From positions 34,075 to 98,074 of the forward strand of contig PDPR01000016.1 in assembly GCA_002749285.1 (NCBI GenBank): a DNA stretch of 64,000 nucleotides, in the 5' to 3' direction. The notes beneath the pieces are model-generated. The model did no database searches. It saw nothing but the letters and a program-made list of their open reading frames with translations, and was not told the origin of the DNA. A program made the position numbers and the translations under genes. Origin of the DNA: Maribacter sp. (GTDB lineage: Bacteria; Bacteroidota; Bacteroidia; Flavobacteriales; Flavobacteriaceae). This document shows, piece by piece, positions 8,760 through 19,115 of this stretch (its first letter is position 1; every line of letters begins with the position of its first letter).

Positions 8760-10340
8760 TCAATACCCGTTATTATCGGTTCCTAAACTTGGATTCCTTT
8801 GAAGTTCTGGACCTGGCAAAGGCAACAACATATGTTTTTGTTCAATTTGTTTGTCTTGACTGGTAACAAAACCTACTGCGTCTACAAAGGTTATTTCACC
8901 TGGTGTGTTGGCTACTGGAATTTTTCTTGTACGAACAATATCATTCCAATTCTGAAACTCGAAAACAAGTTCCCTATGTCTTTCTTTCCAAACTTCTTCC
9001 ACAAATTCATTTACACCAAGACCCGAAAGTGACGTCTCAATTGTTGAAATATCGCTCTGCCAGTAGGCCCTAGCCCTTACTTGAGCCAAATAATTAACGG
9101 CTTCCGCGGTAACACCTGAGGATTGTGCTATTGCCTCAGCCCCAATCAAAAGCACGTCGGCAAAAGTTAACATGGCTTGGTCCTTACCTGAATTGGCTGT
9201 TTCAAAAATGGCCTCATCATCATGCCACATATATGGAGTATGTTCAAATGTTTTATCAGAACCTTCAAGTGTTGTATGGAAATATTGTTTTTCCTGTGCC
9301 CTTAGGTCATTCACAGGATCATATAGACCTATAAAGGTTGATGAAGGTTGATAAGCCCCATTAACGATATCGTACAAAACGTCTTGGGAAAGTCCGGTAG
9401 GATATGAATATCTAGGAAAGCCTGAAGTAGAAATGGCAGGATCATATTCCTTGATATAAATATGCTCTTGGGCAGATGCGTCACTTCTACGAATCTTATT
9501 GTATGCAGAATTTTCCAAATCCACTTTACCATCAATCATATCATGCTGTACCAAACTAAAACTACCATAATCACCGTTTACAATCTTTTGGGCTAAACTT
9601 GCAGCATCGCCATATCTGTCTACATTCAACGGATTACCACTCATGGTGAGGTAAACTTCTGCCAATAATGTCGCTACCGTACCTGAAGAAATCCTTTTTC
9701 CATTGTCTACCATACCAACGTTGGCCAATTCCCCATTATACAGGGCATCGCTTAAATCCGCTTCAATCTGCGCATACACCTCAGCGACAGAACTCCTTTC
9801 CAAATATAGATCCTCTAAAGAATCATAGGGTTCTGTAGTTAATGGAACGGGACCAAACAAACGCACCAAATAATAGTATGCATAGGCCCTAAAAAACTTT
9901 GCCTCTGCCATTAACTGGTTCCTTTCGGTATCAGCCAACCCCGGTGTCTCCGGAATATATTTGATAGCATTGTTTGCTCGGGATATCCCTCGATATAAAT
10001 CGCCCCATCGGTCTTGTAAATACCCTCCAATATTATCCCCATTAAGGGTCAATTGTTGTGTATTAATGACATGAAGCTCTTGCCCTGCATACTCATTGGA
10101 AAAGAATCCGGACATATAAGCGCCCAACATCGTAGGCACCCCGCTATAAACCCCTCCATTGGTCATACTTGGAGCACCTGTCCTATACAGGGAATTTACT
10201 GCACTACGTGCTTGGTCGGCCTCTTTGAAGAATTGACTGGAACTCAGCTCTGATCGTGGCTCCTCATCTAAAAAGTCCGAACAAGAGCTGCCCAAAAAAG
10301 CGACGGTTATTACAACTAAAATGCTAATTTTTATTTTCAT
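8760..10340 (-). CDS. RagB/SusD family nutrient uptake outer membrane lipoprotein
   Basis: SCSDFLDEEPRSELSSSQFF, AEAKFFRAYAYYYLVRLFGPVPL. Confidence 0.93.
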   Translation of the reverse strand: MKIKISILVVITVAFLGSSCSDFLDEEPRSELSSSQFFKEADQARSAVNSLYRTGAPSMTNGGVYSGVPTMLGAYMSGFFSNEYAGQELHVINTQQLTLNGDNIGGYLQDRWGDLYRGISRANNAIKYIPETPGLADTERNQLMAEAKFFRAYAYYYLVRLFGPVPLTTEPYDSLEDLYLERSSVAEVYAQIEADLSDALYNGELANVGMVDNGKRISSGTVATLLAEVYLTMSGNPLNVDRYGDAASLAQKIVNGDYGSFSLVQHDMIDGKVDLENSAYNKIRRSDASAQEHIYIKEYDPAISTSGFPRYSYPTGLSQDVLYDIVNGAYQPSSTFIGLYDPVNDLRAQEKQYFHTTLEGSDKTFEHTPYMWHDDEAIFETANSGKDQAMLTFADVLLIGAEAIAQSSGVTAEAVNYLAQVRARAYWQSDISTIETSLSGLGVNEFVEEVWKERHRELVFEFQNWNDIVRTRKIPVANTPGEITFVDAVGFVTSQDKQIEQKHMLLPLPGPELQRNPSLGTDNNGY

Positions 10341-10361
10341 GATCATTGTCTTTAAGTTAGT

Positions 10362-13300
10362 TTAAAATGTAAAGCTGCATCCTAGGGTGAACGTAGTTGG
10401 TTTAGGGTACTGGAAGAAGAAAATATTCTGTCCCCATTGATTACCTTCCCATGAAGTGGCTTGTGGATCATAACCCTGAAAATCCTTAGAATCGATAACA
10501 AAAGCGTTTTCAAGACTTGCGTAAACCCGGAGCTTATTGAGCCCTAAATCATCCAAAACATTTTGGTTGAATGTATATCCCAAGGTAAAGAGGTTACCTC
10601 GAATATAGGAACCGTCAACTACCCAATGACTATCGATTTGACTATTTTGACCTGCATATGACTGATTTCTGATTTCCTGCACCATGGTATTCTGGTTTTG
10701 CTCTGTCCATCCATCATACAATATCGTGGCAAGGCCATTGGCAATTCCTGAACGGTCTTCTGTTGAGTGATAGAATTGTTGAAGAATATCGACACCACCA
10801 ACAAACTGTATGTCTGCTGTAAAATCAAAATTCTTGTAACGGAAGGTATTGATCCAACTCCCCGTAAAATCTGGAAGTCCATTGCCTAAAATTTTCTTTT
10901 CGGCAGAGCGTTTTGCCTCACCTGGCACAGCACCGACCAAAGCAGCCTCTGCCGCTTCATCAGTACCCCAAGTCCCTAGACGTTCATAACCCCAATACGA
11001 ACTCAACGATTCACCAACCCTTAAAATAGTTTGGCTTCCTGAAACCCAAAACGGCCCTGGTTCTATATCCTCATCATTTTCACCCAAACTTTCAATCTTG
11101 TTCTTATTGAAGTTTATATTGAATGAGATTTCCCAGTTAAAATCAGGTTTTCTAAAGATATTGGCAGTAACCATGGCCTCTATACCTTTATTGGACACTG
11201 CCCCAATATTATCCCTTACTGCGGTAAATCCTGTACTATAAGGAACAGGTCTGTCCAATAAAAGATCTGTTGTTTTCTTATAGTAATAGTCAAACTCGAA
11301 CCGAAGTCCTTGATTAAAAGCAGCTAAATCCAAACCTATATCGAACTGGCTTGTTTTTTCCCATTCGAGATTAGGATTGGCCAATCGGTTTACCTGACTT
11401 GAACTCACCCGAGTACCATTCAACAATATGGTACCTGAAGAAACTGTTGCCAGCGAACTATATGCAGGTATTTCAGTATTCCCCGTGACACCATAACTGG
11501 CCCTTAGTTTTAAATTATCAAGGTCTTCAACATCGGAAAGGAATGATTCTTCTGAAAGAATCCAACCACCACCCACAGATGGGAAAAATCCATACTTATT
11601 GTTTTCACCAAATCTTGATGAACCATCCAACCTGCCTGTGAGGGTTACCATATATTTATTTTTAAAGGTATAACCTGCCCTTAGAAAGTAGGAATTCAAA
11701 GACCATTTGCTATATCCCGAGGATGGGGAGTCAGGATCACTACCTGCACCTATATTATTGTATTTGAAGAAATCATCGCTAAAACCACGGGAAAAAATAT
11801 TGGAATATTCACTCACTTGTTCTTGCCAACTTAACCCCAACATGGCATTGATCCTATGGTCATCCATTTCCTTCGTATAGGTCAAATAATTCTCTTGTTG
11901 CCAATACGTTGATTTCTGATTGTATATTCTGGCATAACCATTGGGTGCGGATATATTTATCAAATCCCTTGGAGAGTATTCCTTTTTCTCCCTAATGTGT
12001 TTATCAAAACCAAATTGTGTCCTGAATTTTAAATCAGGTAATATGGTAAATTCGGCATAAACATTACCGAATAACTGGTTTCGATGCCAAAATCTTTCTT
12101 GGGTTTCCAATACATGGACTGGGTTTGCCATCGCCTCAAGGTTATAGGCATCGTCTATCATAAAACTATTACTATAGGTCCCATCAGGAAATTTGACCGG
12201 AAAGATGGGTGGCATCTCAATCATAGTACGTCTTGGCACCTGACCTCCACCGCCTTCTTCAAATTCGGTATCCTGTACATCATTCACTAAAAGGTTTATT
12301 CCCAATGACAACCAATCTTTTGGAGTTACATCATAGGTGATTTTTCCGCTAATCCTTTCCAAATCATTGTTCAACATGATTCCCTGTACATTTGAATAAT
12401 TCAAGAAAGCACCCACAGAGGATTTTTCCGAACCACTTCGAATGGATAATTGATGGTTATTGGAAATTGCAGTTCTTGTGGCCTCTTCCTGCCAATCGGT
12501 ATCATAAAGGGGATTACCCTGGGCATCGAACAAATCTGGATCATTGGTGGTAAAAACCGGTGTAGTCCCAGGCCTATACTTAGGAGTGTTTTCCATTCCG
12601 ATTCTCACAACATCCAACCATTCCTCCGCATTTAAAAGATCCATCTTATTACGCATCTTGCCTACACTAACAAAACCATCGTAACCGATAATGGTACGGC
12701 CCGACTCTACACCTCTCTTCGTAGTGATAAGTACAACACCATTTGCTCCACGAGCCCCGTATATTGCAGCAGAAGATGCGTCTTTCAACACTTCCATACG
12801 CTCAATATCATTTGGATTCAAGAATTGTATTTCATCCATTACAACACCATCGACCACATATAAAGGATCTGAAGATGAATTAATGGTGCCTACCCCCCTA
12901 ATAACAATCCTTGGTGACCCTGTTGGAGAACCTGAATTCAAAAACACATTTACCCCAGCTACTTTACCTTGTAGTCCTTGTAGTGAATTGGCTACCGGAG
13001 CTTTTAAAAGTTTCTCACTTCCTATGACCCCCACAGACCCGGTCAAATCAGATTTTCTTTGGGTACCATAACCTACGACTACCACTTCGTCCAAAGATGA
13101 AGTTTCTGTCTTCATTGTTATATTCAAGGTGTCCTGATTGCCTAATACGATTTCCTGAGTGGCAAAACCAATGAAGGAAACCACTAATGTATCCCCTGGT
13201 TCGGCATTAATACTGTAATGACCATCAAAATCAGTGGCTACCCCAACATTTGTTCCCTTAATCACAATACTTGCTCCTGGAATCGGCAGACCCTCCTCAT

Positions 13301-13742
13301 CGATAACAGAACCCGTTAACGTTTGTTGCTGTGGTGCAACTATTTCGGCATCCAAGGAGCTTTTTGGCCTTTCGGATTCAGAAACCGTTTTCAAAAGTAT
13401 TTGACGATTATTATAGATTTTATAAATGACAGCAGTATTCTCGAACAACTTGTCGAGAACATAAACAATGCGCTCTTGATTGACATTAATGGTTACCTTC
13501 CTGTCTAAATCCAAATCCCTGTCTTTGTATAAAAACCTAAACTCGGTCTTTGATTCTATCACATCCAGTACCTCATTAACCTTTACATTCGATAAGTTCA
13601 GAGAAATCTTGGTAACCTGGGCATAATTATTGGCTCGAATCCCAAAAAGTGAACCTAGTAAAAACAATGTAGTGAGTATTACTTTTAAACTGATTTTAAT
13701 AGGATATAACGATGATATCCTGGAAGAATACTTTTTTTTCAT
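10362..13742 (-). CDS. SusC/RagA TonB-linked outer membrane protein with N-terminal STN domain
   Basis: STN-like region, CarboxypepD_reg-like domain (GSVIDEEGLPIPGASIVIKGT), VVVGYGTQRKSDLTGSV, VLKDASSAAIYGARGANGVVLITTK. Confidence 0.95.
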   Translation of the reverse strand: MKKKYSSRISSLYPIKISLKVILTTLFLLGSLFGIRANNYAQVTKISLNLSNVKVNEVLDVIESKTEFRFLYKDRDLDLDRKVTINVNQERIVYVLDKLFENTAVIYKIYNNRQILLKTVSESERPKSSLDAEIVAPQQQTLTGSVIDEEGLPIPGASIVIKGTNVGVATDFDGHYSINAEPGDTLVVSFIGFATQEIVLGNQDTLNITMKTETSSLDEVVVVGYGTQRKSDLTGSVGVIGSEKLLKAPVANSLQGLQGKVAGVNVFLNSGSPTGSPRIVIRGVGTINSSSDPLYVVDGVVMDEIQFLNPNDIERMEVLKDASSAAIYGARGANGVVLITTKRGVESGRTIIGYDGFVSVGKMRNKMDLLNAEEWLDVVRIGMENTPKYRPGTTPVFTTNDPDLFDAQGNPLYDTDWQEEATRTAISNNHQLSIRSGSEKSSVGAFLNYSNVQGIMLNNDLERISGKITYDVTPKDWLSLGINLLVNDVQDTEFEEGGGGQVPRRTMIEMPPIFPVKFPDGTYSNSFMIDDAYNLEAMANPVHVLETQERFWHRNQLFGNVYAEFTILPDLKFRTQFGFDKHIREKKEYSPRDLINISAPNGYARIYNQKSTYWQQENYLTYTKEMDDHRINAMLGLSWQEQVSEYSNIFSRGFSDDFFKYNNIGAGSDPDSPSSGYSKWSLNSYFLRAGYTFKNKYMVTLTGRLDGSSRFGENNKYGFFPSVGGGWILSEESFLSDVEDLDNLKLRASYGVTGNTEIPAYSSLATVSSGTILLNGTRVSSSQVNRLANPNLEWEKTSQFDIGLDLAAFNQGLRFEFDYYYKKTTDLLLDRPVPYSTGFTAVRDNIGAVSNKGIEAMVTANIFRKPDFNWEISFNINFNKNKIESLGENDEDIEPGPFWVSGSQTILRVGESLSSYWGYERLGTWGTDEAAEAALVGAVPGEAKRSAEKKILGNGLPDFTGSWINTFRYKNFDFTADIQFVGGVDILQQFYHSTEDRSGIANGLATILYDGWTEQNQNTMVQEIRNQSYAGQNSQIDSHWVVDGSYIRGNLFTLGYTFNQNVLDDLGLNKLRVYASLENAFVIDSKDFQGYDPQATSWEGNQWGQNIFFFQYPKPTTFTLGCSFTF

Positions 13743-13887
13743 AATTTTAAAGCGTTAATTAAGATTTAACATTAGTCCGTTGAGTCGTTTTAGCTTTATT
13801 CGGGGAATGGTCACACATTTCCCGATTTTTTTCTAAAATGATGGAAATCTAAAAAGGTTTTTATTTCATTAGCATCGTATTTATTCG

Positions 13888-15045
13888 TTAGTTTATATTT
13901 ATACGTTGATTTTCAATTGTATAGTCAAAAGGATATTGTAGTTTGATATAATCCAATACCTGTTCAATGCTTTCAACCCCAACATGAAAGTTGGCACTGA
14001 AAATTTCATTATTCAATTCTTGGTTCGTACATGTTATTGATACATTATAGGCACGCTCTAGCTTTTTGATCATATCACCGAAAGCCATACCACGAAAAAT
14101 CAATCCTCCTTTAGTCCATACCGTACATCTTTCAACATCGGCCTCAGTAATCAATATCTTTTTATCCTCTTTGTCCCAAGTGGCCAAATGGCCTGGCGTC
14201 AACAATGTCTCCTTTGGGCTTTCGGCATCATACAAGGCTACCGAACCCTCTACCAACACTGTCTTTATTTCAGGTTCCCCTGCATATGATGCCACGTTGA
14301 GTCGGGTTCCCAATACCTTTACCTCCAAATCCCCCATCTGAATCCTAAAGGCATGCAATGAGTCCTTGGCCACAACGAAAAAGGCTTCACCCTCCAAAAA
14401 AACCTGTCTTTCATTTCCCTTGACAAACTTAATCGGATATCTCATCGAAGTGCCAGCATTCAATTGCACATGGGTTCCATCCGATAGTAGGAGTTTGATT
14501 GTTTTCCCATAGGGCACCTTTATTTCATTGTAAACCAATTCCTCGGACAAAGCTGCTCCCATATAGTTTAAGGTTCCTTTCTCTTGCTCCCCTACTATTT
14601 GCCCTTTAGCATTCAATAATTCCTCCTCTTTTTCTGTATTTATGGCCTTTACGGTACCATCATCCATAATCAGGGTTATTACATTACCATCCTCGGGAAG
14701 TTCCTTAGTTTGGTCTTTCAAATGAGAGGTATACAAAAAGCCAAGCCCCAATAGGCAGATAAAAATCGCGGCAATTTTAGTTATGAATATTGGCAAGTGA
14801 AAGCTATGGGTTGGCCTGGAACGTTCATCAAGTTCTGCCCAGACCCTTTCCTTTGAGTTTTCAAATTCATTCCTGAGATCTTCTCTTTGCCCCAATGCCT
14901 CTGAATCAGTCAGGCGATTATAAATATAATCGCGGTTTTTTTGATCAAAATGACCACCCCAATCATCATCCTCTATTTTCTTTTCTTTCAGAATCGCATC
15001 AGCAATCCTTTTAGACAATCGCATTATTCTTTTAAAATCGGCCAT
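13888..15045 (-). CDS. FecR family anti-sigma/transducer
   Basis: VPYGKTIKLLLSDGTHVQLNAGTSMRYPIKF...VFLEGEAFFVV...VKVLGTRLNVASY. Confidence 0.92.
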   Translation of the reverse strand: MADFKRIMRLSKRIADAILKEKKIEDDDWGGHFDQKNRDYIYNRLTDSEALGQREDLRNEFENSKERVWAELDERSRPTHSFHLPIFITKIAAIFICLLGLGFLYTSHLKDQTKELPEDGNVITLIMDDGTVKAINTEKEEELLNAKGQIVGEQEKGTLNYMGAALSEELVYNEIKVPYGKTIKLLLSDGTHVQLNAGTSMRYPIKFVKGNERQVFLEGEAFFVVAKDSLHAFRIQMGDLEVKVLGTRLNVASYAGEPEIKTVLVEGSVALYDAESPKETLLTPGHLATWDKEDKKILITEADVERCTVWTKGGLIFRGMAFGDMIKKLERAYNVSITCTNQELNNEIFSANFHVGVESIEQVLDYIKLQYPFDYTIENQRININ

Positions 15046-15229
15046 AAACAAATTCAATCTATTACTACTTCTACTACCCAAAACGACAAAAAGGGTTATA
15101 GGGGTTAAAGAAATAGAGGAATAATTAAATTCGTAGTGGGATTTTCATGGACACCCCCCTGATAATGGGGTATGTACCCCGGAAGCCATAAGAAGAGGGG
15201 TAACTGATGCCGAACATTCCTGAAATCGA

Positions 15230-15772
15230 TTAAATGAAAGGCAAAATGAATATAAAATGTTCCTTTAGTAAGGGTCGCAACTTTTTATACGCCAATCTCT
15301 TTTGGGTCTTGACCGTATTCAATGAAATTGAGAGTTCTTCCGCTATGTCCTTATTGGACAATTCCCCTAAACTGAGTTTAATGATTTTTTTGCATTTGGG
15401 TGGAAGTGTTTTTACCGCATTTCGGACAATCTCACTAACTTCTGAAATAACCATTTCCCTTAGAAAGAAATCGTTAGCCCCTAGAGCTTCCAAATTCCCC
15501 TTTGCCAATTTACAATTGGTCTTATGATATTTGGATTTCAGATAATCAAGCGATTTGTTCTTTACCGATGTATATAAGTAAGATTTTAAGACAACCTCTG
15601 GTTTCATAAATATCTTCTTTTTCCAAATTACCATAAACACATCCTGTACTATATCCTTGGAAAACTGTTTATCCCCCACATATGAATAGGCAAACAAACA
15701 GAGGGGAGTGAAGAGTTCGTTGAAGCACCCTTCGTATTCATCTCTATCCGATGAGAGTTTTTTATACATCAA
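15230..15772 (-). CDS. ECF RNA polymerase sigma factor (FecI-like, sigma-70 family)
   Basis: Sigma-70 region 2 and region 4 motifs (DIVQDVFMVIW; LSLGELSNKDIAEELSISLNTVKTQKRLAYKKLR). Confidence 0.92.
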   Translation of the reverse strand: MMYKKLSSDRDEYEGCFNELFTPLCLFAYSYVGDKQFSKDIVQDVFMVIWKKKIFMKPEVVLKSYLYTSVKNKSLDYLKSKYHKTNCKLAKGNLEALGANDFFLREMVISEVSEIVRNAVKTLPPKCKKIIKLSLGELSNKDIAEELSISLNTVKTQKRLAYKKLRPLLKEHFIFILPFI

Positions 15773-15982
15773 TCTACAAATAGGTTCAAATTATTAATAT
15801 CGGACTTAGCAAATCCACCTTTTATGAATTTCAAAATTTTCGAGGCCTAAAAAGGAGAATGTCTTAATACACTTCATGTAAATATAATGATTTCTTTGTA
15901 ATCATTTGTCCGTTAAAAACTATTATTGCCCTAAAACAGGGAAATACCATTCAATATTTTCTGCATGGAACCACTGGTATAT

Positions 15983-16023
15983 AAAAAAAACCCCCCAGCC
16001 ATAATCGGCTAGGGCTCAAAAAA
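15983..16023 (-). terminator. Rho-independent terminator of the M13 peptidase gene
   Basis: Minus strand GAGCCCTAGCCgattatGGCTGGGGGGTTTTTTTT. Confidence 0.75.
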
Positions 16024-16038
16024 TAAGTTAAATGTTCC

Positions 16039-18084
16039 CTACCAAATCTTAACCCGTTCTTCAGGAGCAAGATATAGGGAATCACTTTCTTGTACATTGA
16101 AGGCCGTATAAAATTCAGGCACATTCCTTACTACGCCATTGACCCTGAACTTAGCTGGTGAATGGGGATCCGTGTTCACCTGTACCCTCAAAGCCTCATC
16201 CCTGGATTTACTCCTCCACGATTGGGCATACCCGATAAAAACGCGTTGGTCTCCTGTAAAACCGTCCATTACGGGGGATTCCTTACCATTTAATGCCATT
16301 CTATAGGCTTTCAAAGCTATACTCAAACCTCCTAGATCACCAATGTTCTCCCCTAGGGTAAATTCCCCATTGACCTTTAAATCCGGTAAAACCTCAAAAC
16401 CATTATACTGCTCCACCAATGCACCCGTACGCTTCCTGAATTCCTCCATATCGCTTTCGGTCCACCAATTTCGCATGGCGCCATCCCCATCAAAAGTACT
16501 ACCCGTATCATCAAAACCATGACCGATCTCATGCCCGATAACAGCTCCGATAGAACCGTAATTAACGGCATCCTCTGCATTCATATCAAAAAATGGTGGC
16601 TGTAGGATAGCTGCCGGAAAAACAATCTCATTCATTGTAGGGTTGTAATAGGCGTTTACGGTTTGTGGAGTCATACCCCATTCGGATCTATCAATCGGTT
16701 GACCCAATTTTGCCAATTCCCTTTCGTACTCCAATAAAGCTGATCGTCTTAAATTGCCATAAAGGTCATCTGCCCTTATTTCCAAATCGTAGGATTTCCA
16801 TTTGTCGGGATATCCGATTTTATAGGTAAATTTACCCAACTTGTCCAAAGCCTCCTTTTTCGTATCCCCACTCATCCAATCCAGGTCCTTGATACTCAAT
16901 TCATATGCTTTTAAAAGATTCGCCACCAACACTTCCATGTGTTCCTTGGCCTCTGGCGGAAAATGTTTTTTCACATAGACCTTACCGACCACTTCACCCA
17001 AGGCCCCGTTAACTATAGAGACACCCCTTCTCCAAAGCGGACGCTGTTCTTTTGTGCCACGAAGCTCCTTACTATAAAATTCCCAGTTTTGTTTATCCAG
17101 GTCCTCGGTCAATCGCGAAGCATTGGCATCCAACACTTTCCATCTCAAATAGGTTTTCCAAGTATCCAAGTCTGTATTTTGGATAATCCTGTCCAATGCC
17201 TTCATGTAATCCAACATCAAAACCCCTAATTTTTCCTGGTCCTGAAGACCAGCTTCCTTTAGGTAATTCGACCAATTGAATTTAGGCATAATATTGACGA
17301 GGGTATCGACCGGGAACATATTATATAGACTTACCAGATCTCTGGTCTTTTCCTTTTCCAAGTGTTTACTGGCAATTTTTGATTCCAATGCCATAACTGC
17401 CCTTGCTGCCGATGTCCCGTCTGGCAAATTGGCCAATCCGAACATTTTTTCGATATGCCCAACATACTTGGCCTTTATTTCATTGGACCGTTCATCATCC
17501 TTTAAATAATATTCCCGATCAGGCAGACCCAATCCGGATTGCCAGGTATAGACTGTATATATCGCTGGATCTTTAAAGTCTTGGTATACGAAAAGGCTTA
17601 TAGGTACATTTATACCATATTTATTGGCATATGCAAAATAGGTGGCCAGTTCATCATAATCCTTGATTCCCTCTATTTTGGAAAACTCATTGGCAAGGGG
17701 GGCAACCCCTAATGTATTCCGGGTCCCAATATCCATATACGACTGGTACAGCCCACCAACTTTCTGCTCATCCGAACCCTGCCCAAAATCACCTGATGCG
17801 GATTCCTCGATAATTTCCTTGACATTATCCTCTGACTTTTCGCGAAGGATATAGCCGATACCATAAGATGCCTTATCTGCGGGAATATCGGTATTCCTTA
17901 CCCAAGTGCCATTTACATAAGCTGCAAAGTTATCACCGGGGTTTACAGAGGTATCCATATATTCGGTCAGGACACCGGAGGTGGACTCTTTTTCAGGTTG
18001 CTTGTCCTTGACCTTGTTCTCACAGGAAACACCCATAAAAAAAATTACCGAAAATGCTGTTTTCAGAATGATTGGATTTTTCAT
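16039..18084 (-). CDS. M13 family metallopeptidase (neprilysin/PepO-like)
   Basis: VIGHEIGHGFDDTGSTFDGDG; NAYYNPTMNEIVFPAAILQPPFF; lipoprotein signal. Confidence 0.95.
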   Translation of the reverse strand: MKNPIILKTAFSVIFFMGVSCENKVKDKQPEKESTSGVLTEYMDTSVNPGDNFAAYVNGTWVRNTDIPADKASYGIGYILREKSEDNVKEIIEESASGDFGQGSDEQKVGGLYQSYMDIGTRNTLGVAPLANEFSKIEGIKDYDELATYFAYANKYGINVPISLFVYQDFKDPAIYTVYTWQSGLGLPDREYYLKDDERSNEIKAKYVGHIEKMFGLANLPDGTSAARAVMALESKIASKHLEKEKTRDLVSLYNMFPVDTLVNIMPKFNWSNYLKEAGLQDQEKLGVLMLDYMKALDRIIQNTDLDTWKTYLRWKVLDANASRLTEDLDKQNWEFYSKELRGTKEQRPLWRRGVSIVNGALGEVVGKVYVKKHFPPEAKEHMEVLVANLLKAYELSIKDLDWMSGDTKKEALDKLGKFTYKIGYPDKWKSYDLEIRADDLYGNLRRSALLEYERELAKLGQPIDRSEWGMTPQTVNAYYNPTMNEIVFPAAILQPPFFDMNAEDAVNYGSIGAVIGHEIGHGFDDTGSTFDGDGAMRNWWTESDMEEFRKRTGALVEQYNGFEVLPDLKVNGEFTLGENIGDLGGLSIALKAYRMALNGKESPVMDGFTGDQRVFIGYAQSWRSKSRDEALRVQVNTDPHSPAKFRVNGVVRNVPEFYTAFNVQESDSLYLAPEERVKIW

Positions 18085-18110
18085 CTATTGATTATTGGGA
18101 TTAGATATGT

Positions 18111-18132
18111 AACCCGTTTGTTTAAACGGGTT
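18111..18132. repeat. short palindrome AACCCGTTT-gttt-AAACGGGTT
   Basis: 9-bp perfect arms; shares the GTTTAAAC core with the elements at 7197 and 62042. Confidence 0.7.
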
Positions 18133-18201
18133 CATGATGCTTGTGGTACTCCTCTACAAAACCATTATTATAAATATAGCAAAAAAACAATTAAAACAGG
18201 G

Positions 18202-19086
18202 CTACTTTCTGCCTCTGTGCCTTTCGCGCGCCAATAAGGTGTTTTTCATCAACATGGCTATGGTCATTGGCCCCACCCCACCAGGCACAGGTGTAATGTA
18301 TGAGGCTTTTTTACTTACATTCCCAAAATCGACATCCCCTGTAATGTAATATCCCTTTTCCTTGGTATCATCGGGCACACGTGTAATACCCACATCGATT
18401 ATAACCACATCATCCTTTACCATTTCGGCCTTAAGGAATTTGGGTACGCCCAAGGCCGAGATAATAATATCGGCTTGGGAAGTAATCTGGGTAATATTCT
18501 TGGTCCTACTATGGGTAAGGGTCACAGTGGAGTTCCCGGGAAACCCTTTACGCCCCATTAGAATACTCATGGGCCGCCCAACAATATGGCTCCTACCGAT
18601 TACAACGGTATGCTTTCCCTGGGTCTCAACACCATAACGTTCGATCAATTCCAAAATACCATATGGCGTAGCAGGAATAAAGGTACTCATGTCCAATGCC
18701 ATTTTACCAAAATTGGTGGGATGGAAACCATCAACATCCTTATCGGGATCAATGGCCATAATCACCTTTTGGGTGTCAATCTGGTCTGGTAATGGCAATT
18801 GTACTATAAAACCATCTATGTCCTTATCCTTATTCAGCTCATCTATCTTTTTCAACAACTCGATTTCCGAGGTCATACTTGGCATTTTCACCAAAGTAGA
18901 CTCGAACCCCACTCGTTTACACGAGCGTACCTTACTACCCACATAGGTTAGGCTTGCCCCATCATTACCAACGATTATAGCAGCCAAATGAGGGACTTTT
19001 TCCCCATTTTCCCTCATTTTGGCGACCTCGACCGCAATTTCATCCTTGATTTGATTTGAGATTTTCTTTCCGTCTAGAATTGTCAT
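18202..19086 (-). CDS. folD: bifunctional methylenetetrahydrofolate dehydrogenase/cyclohydrolase
   Basis: YVGSKVRSCKRVGFES, VQLPLPDQID, VVIGRSHIVGRPMSILM, ITPVPGGVGPMTIAML. Confidence 0.97.
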   Translation of the reverse strand: MTILDGKKISNQIKDEIAVEVAKMRENGEKVPHLAAIIVGNDGASLTYVGSKVRSCKRVGFESTLVKMPSMTSEIELLKKIDELNKDKDIDGFIVQLPLPDQIDTQKVIMAIDPDKDVDGFHPTNFGKMALDMSTFIPATPYGILELIERYGVETQGKHTVVIGRSHIVGRPMSILMGRKGFPGNSTVTLTHSRTKNITQITSQADIIISALGVPKFLKAEMVKDDVVIIDVGITRVPDDTKEKGYYITGDVDFGNVSKKASYITPVPGGVGPMTIAMLMKNTLLARERHRGRK

Positions 19087-19115
19087 TTGCGCATATTCAA
19101 TTGGTTGTTAAAATA

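Noticed and set aside
13795-13845. Hairpin with T-tract (TCGGGGAATG...ATTTCCCGATTTTTTT) in the fecR-susC spacer
   Set aside because: Terminator-like only on the plus strand, where no gene ends; stem imperfect. Not reported as a terminator.
15160-15220. C-rich/G-rich palindromic stretch (ACCCCCCTGATAATGGGGTATGTACCCC) between sigma factor and fecR
   Set aside because: Short ambiguous hairpin without U-tract or conservation evidence.
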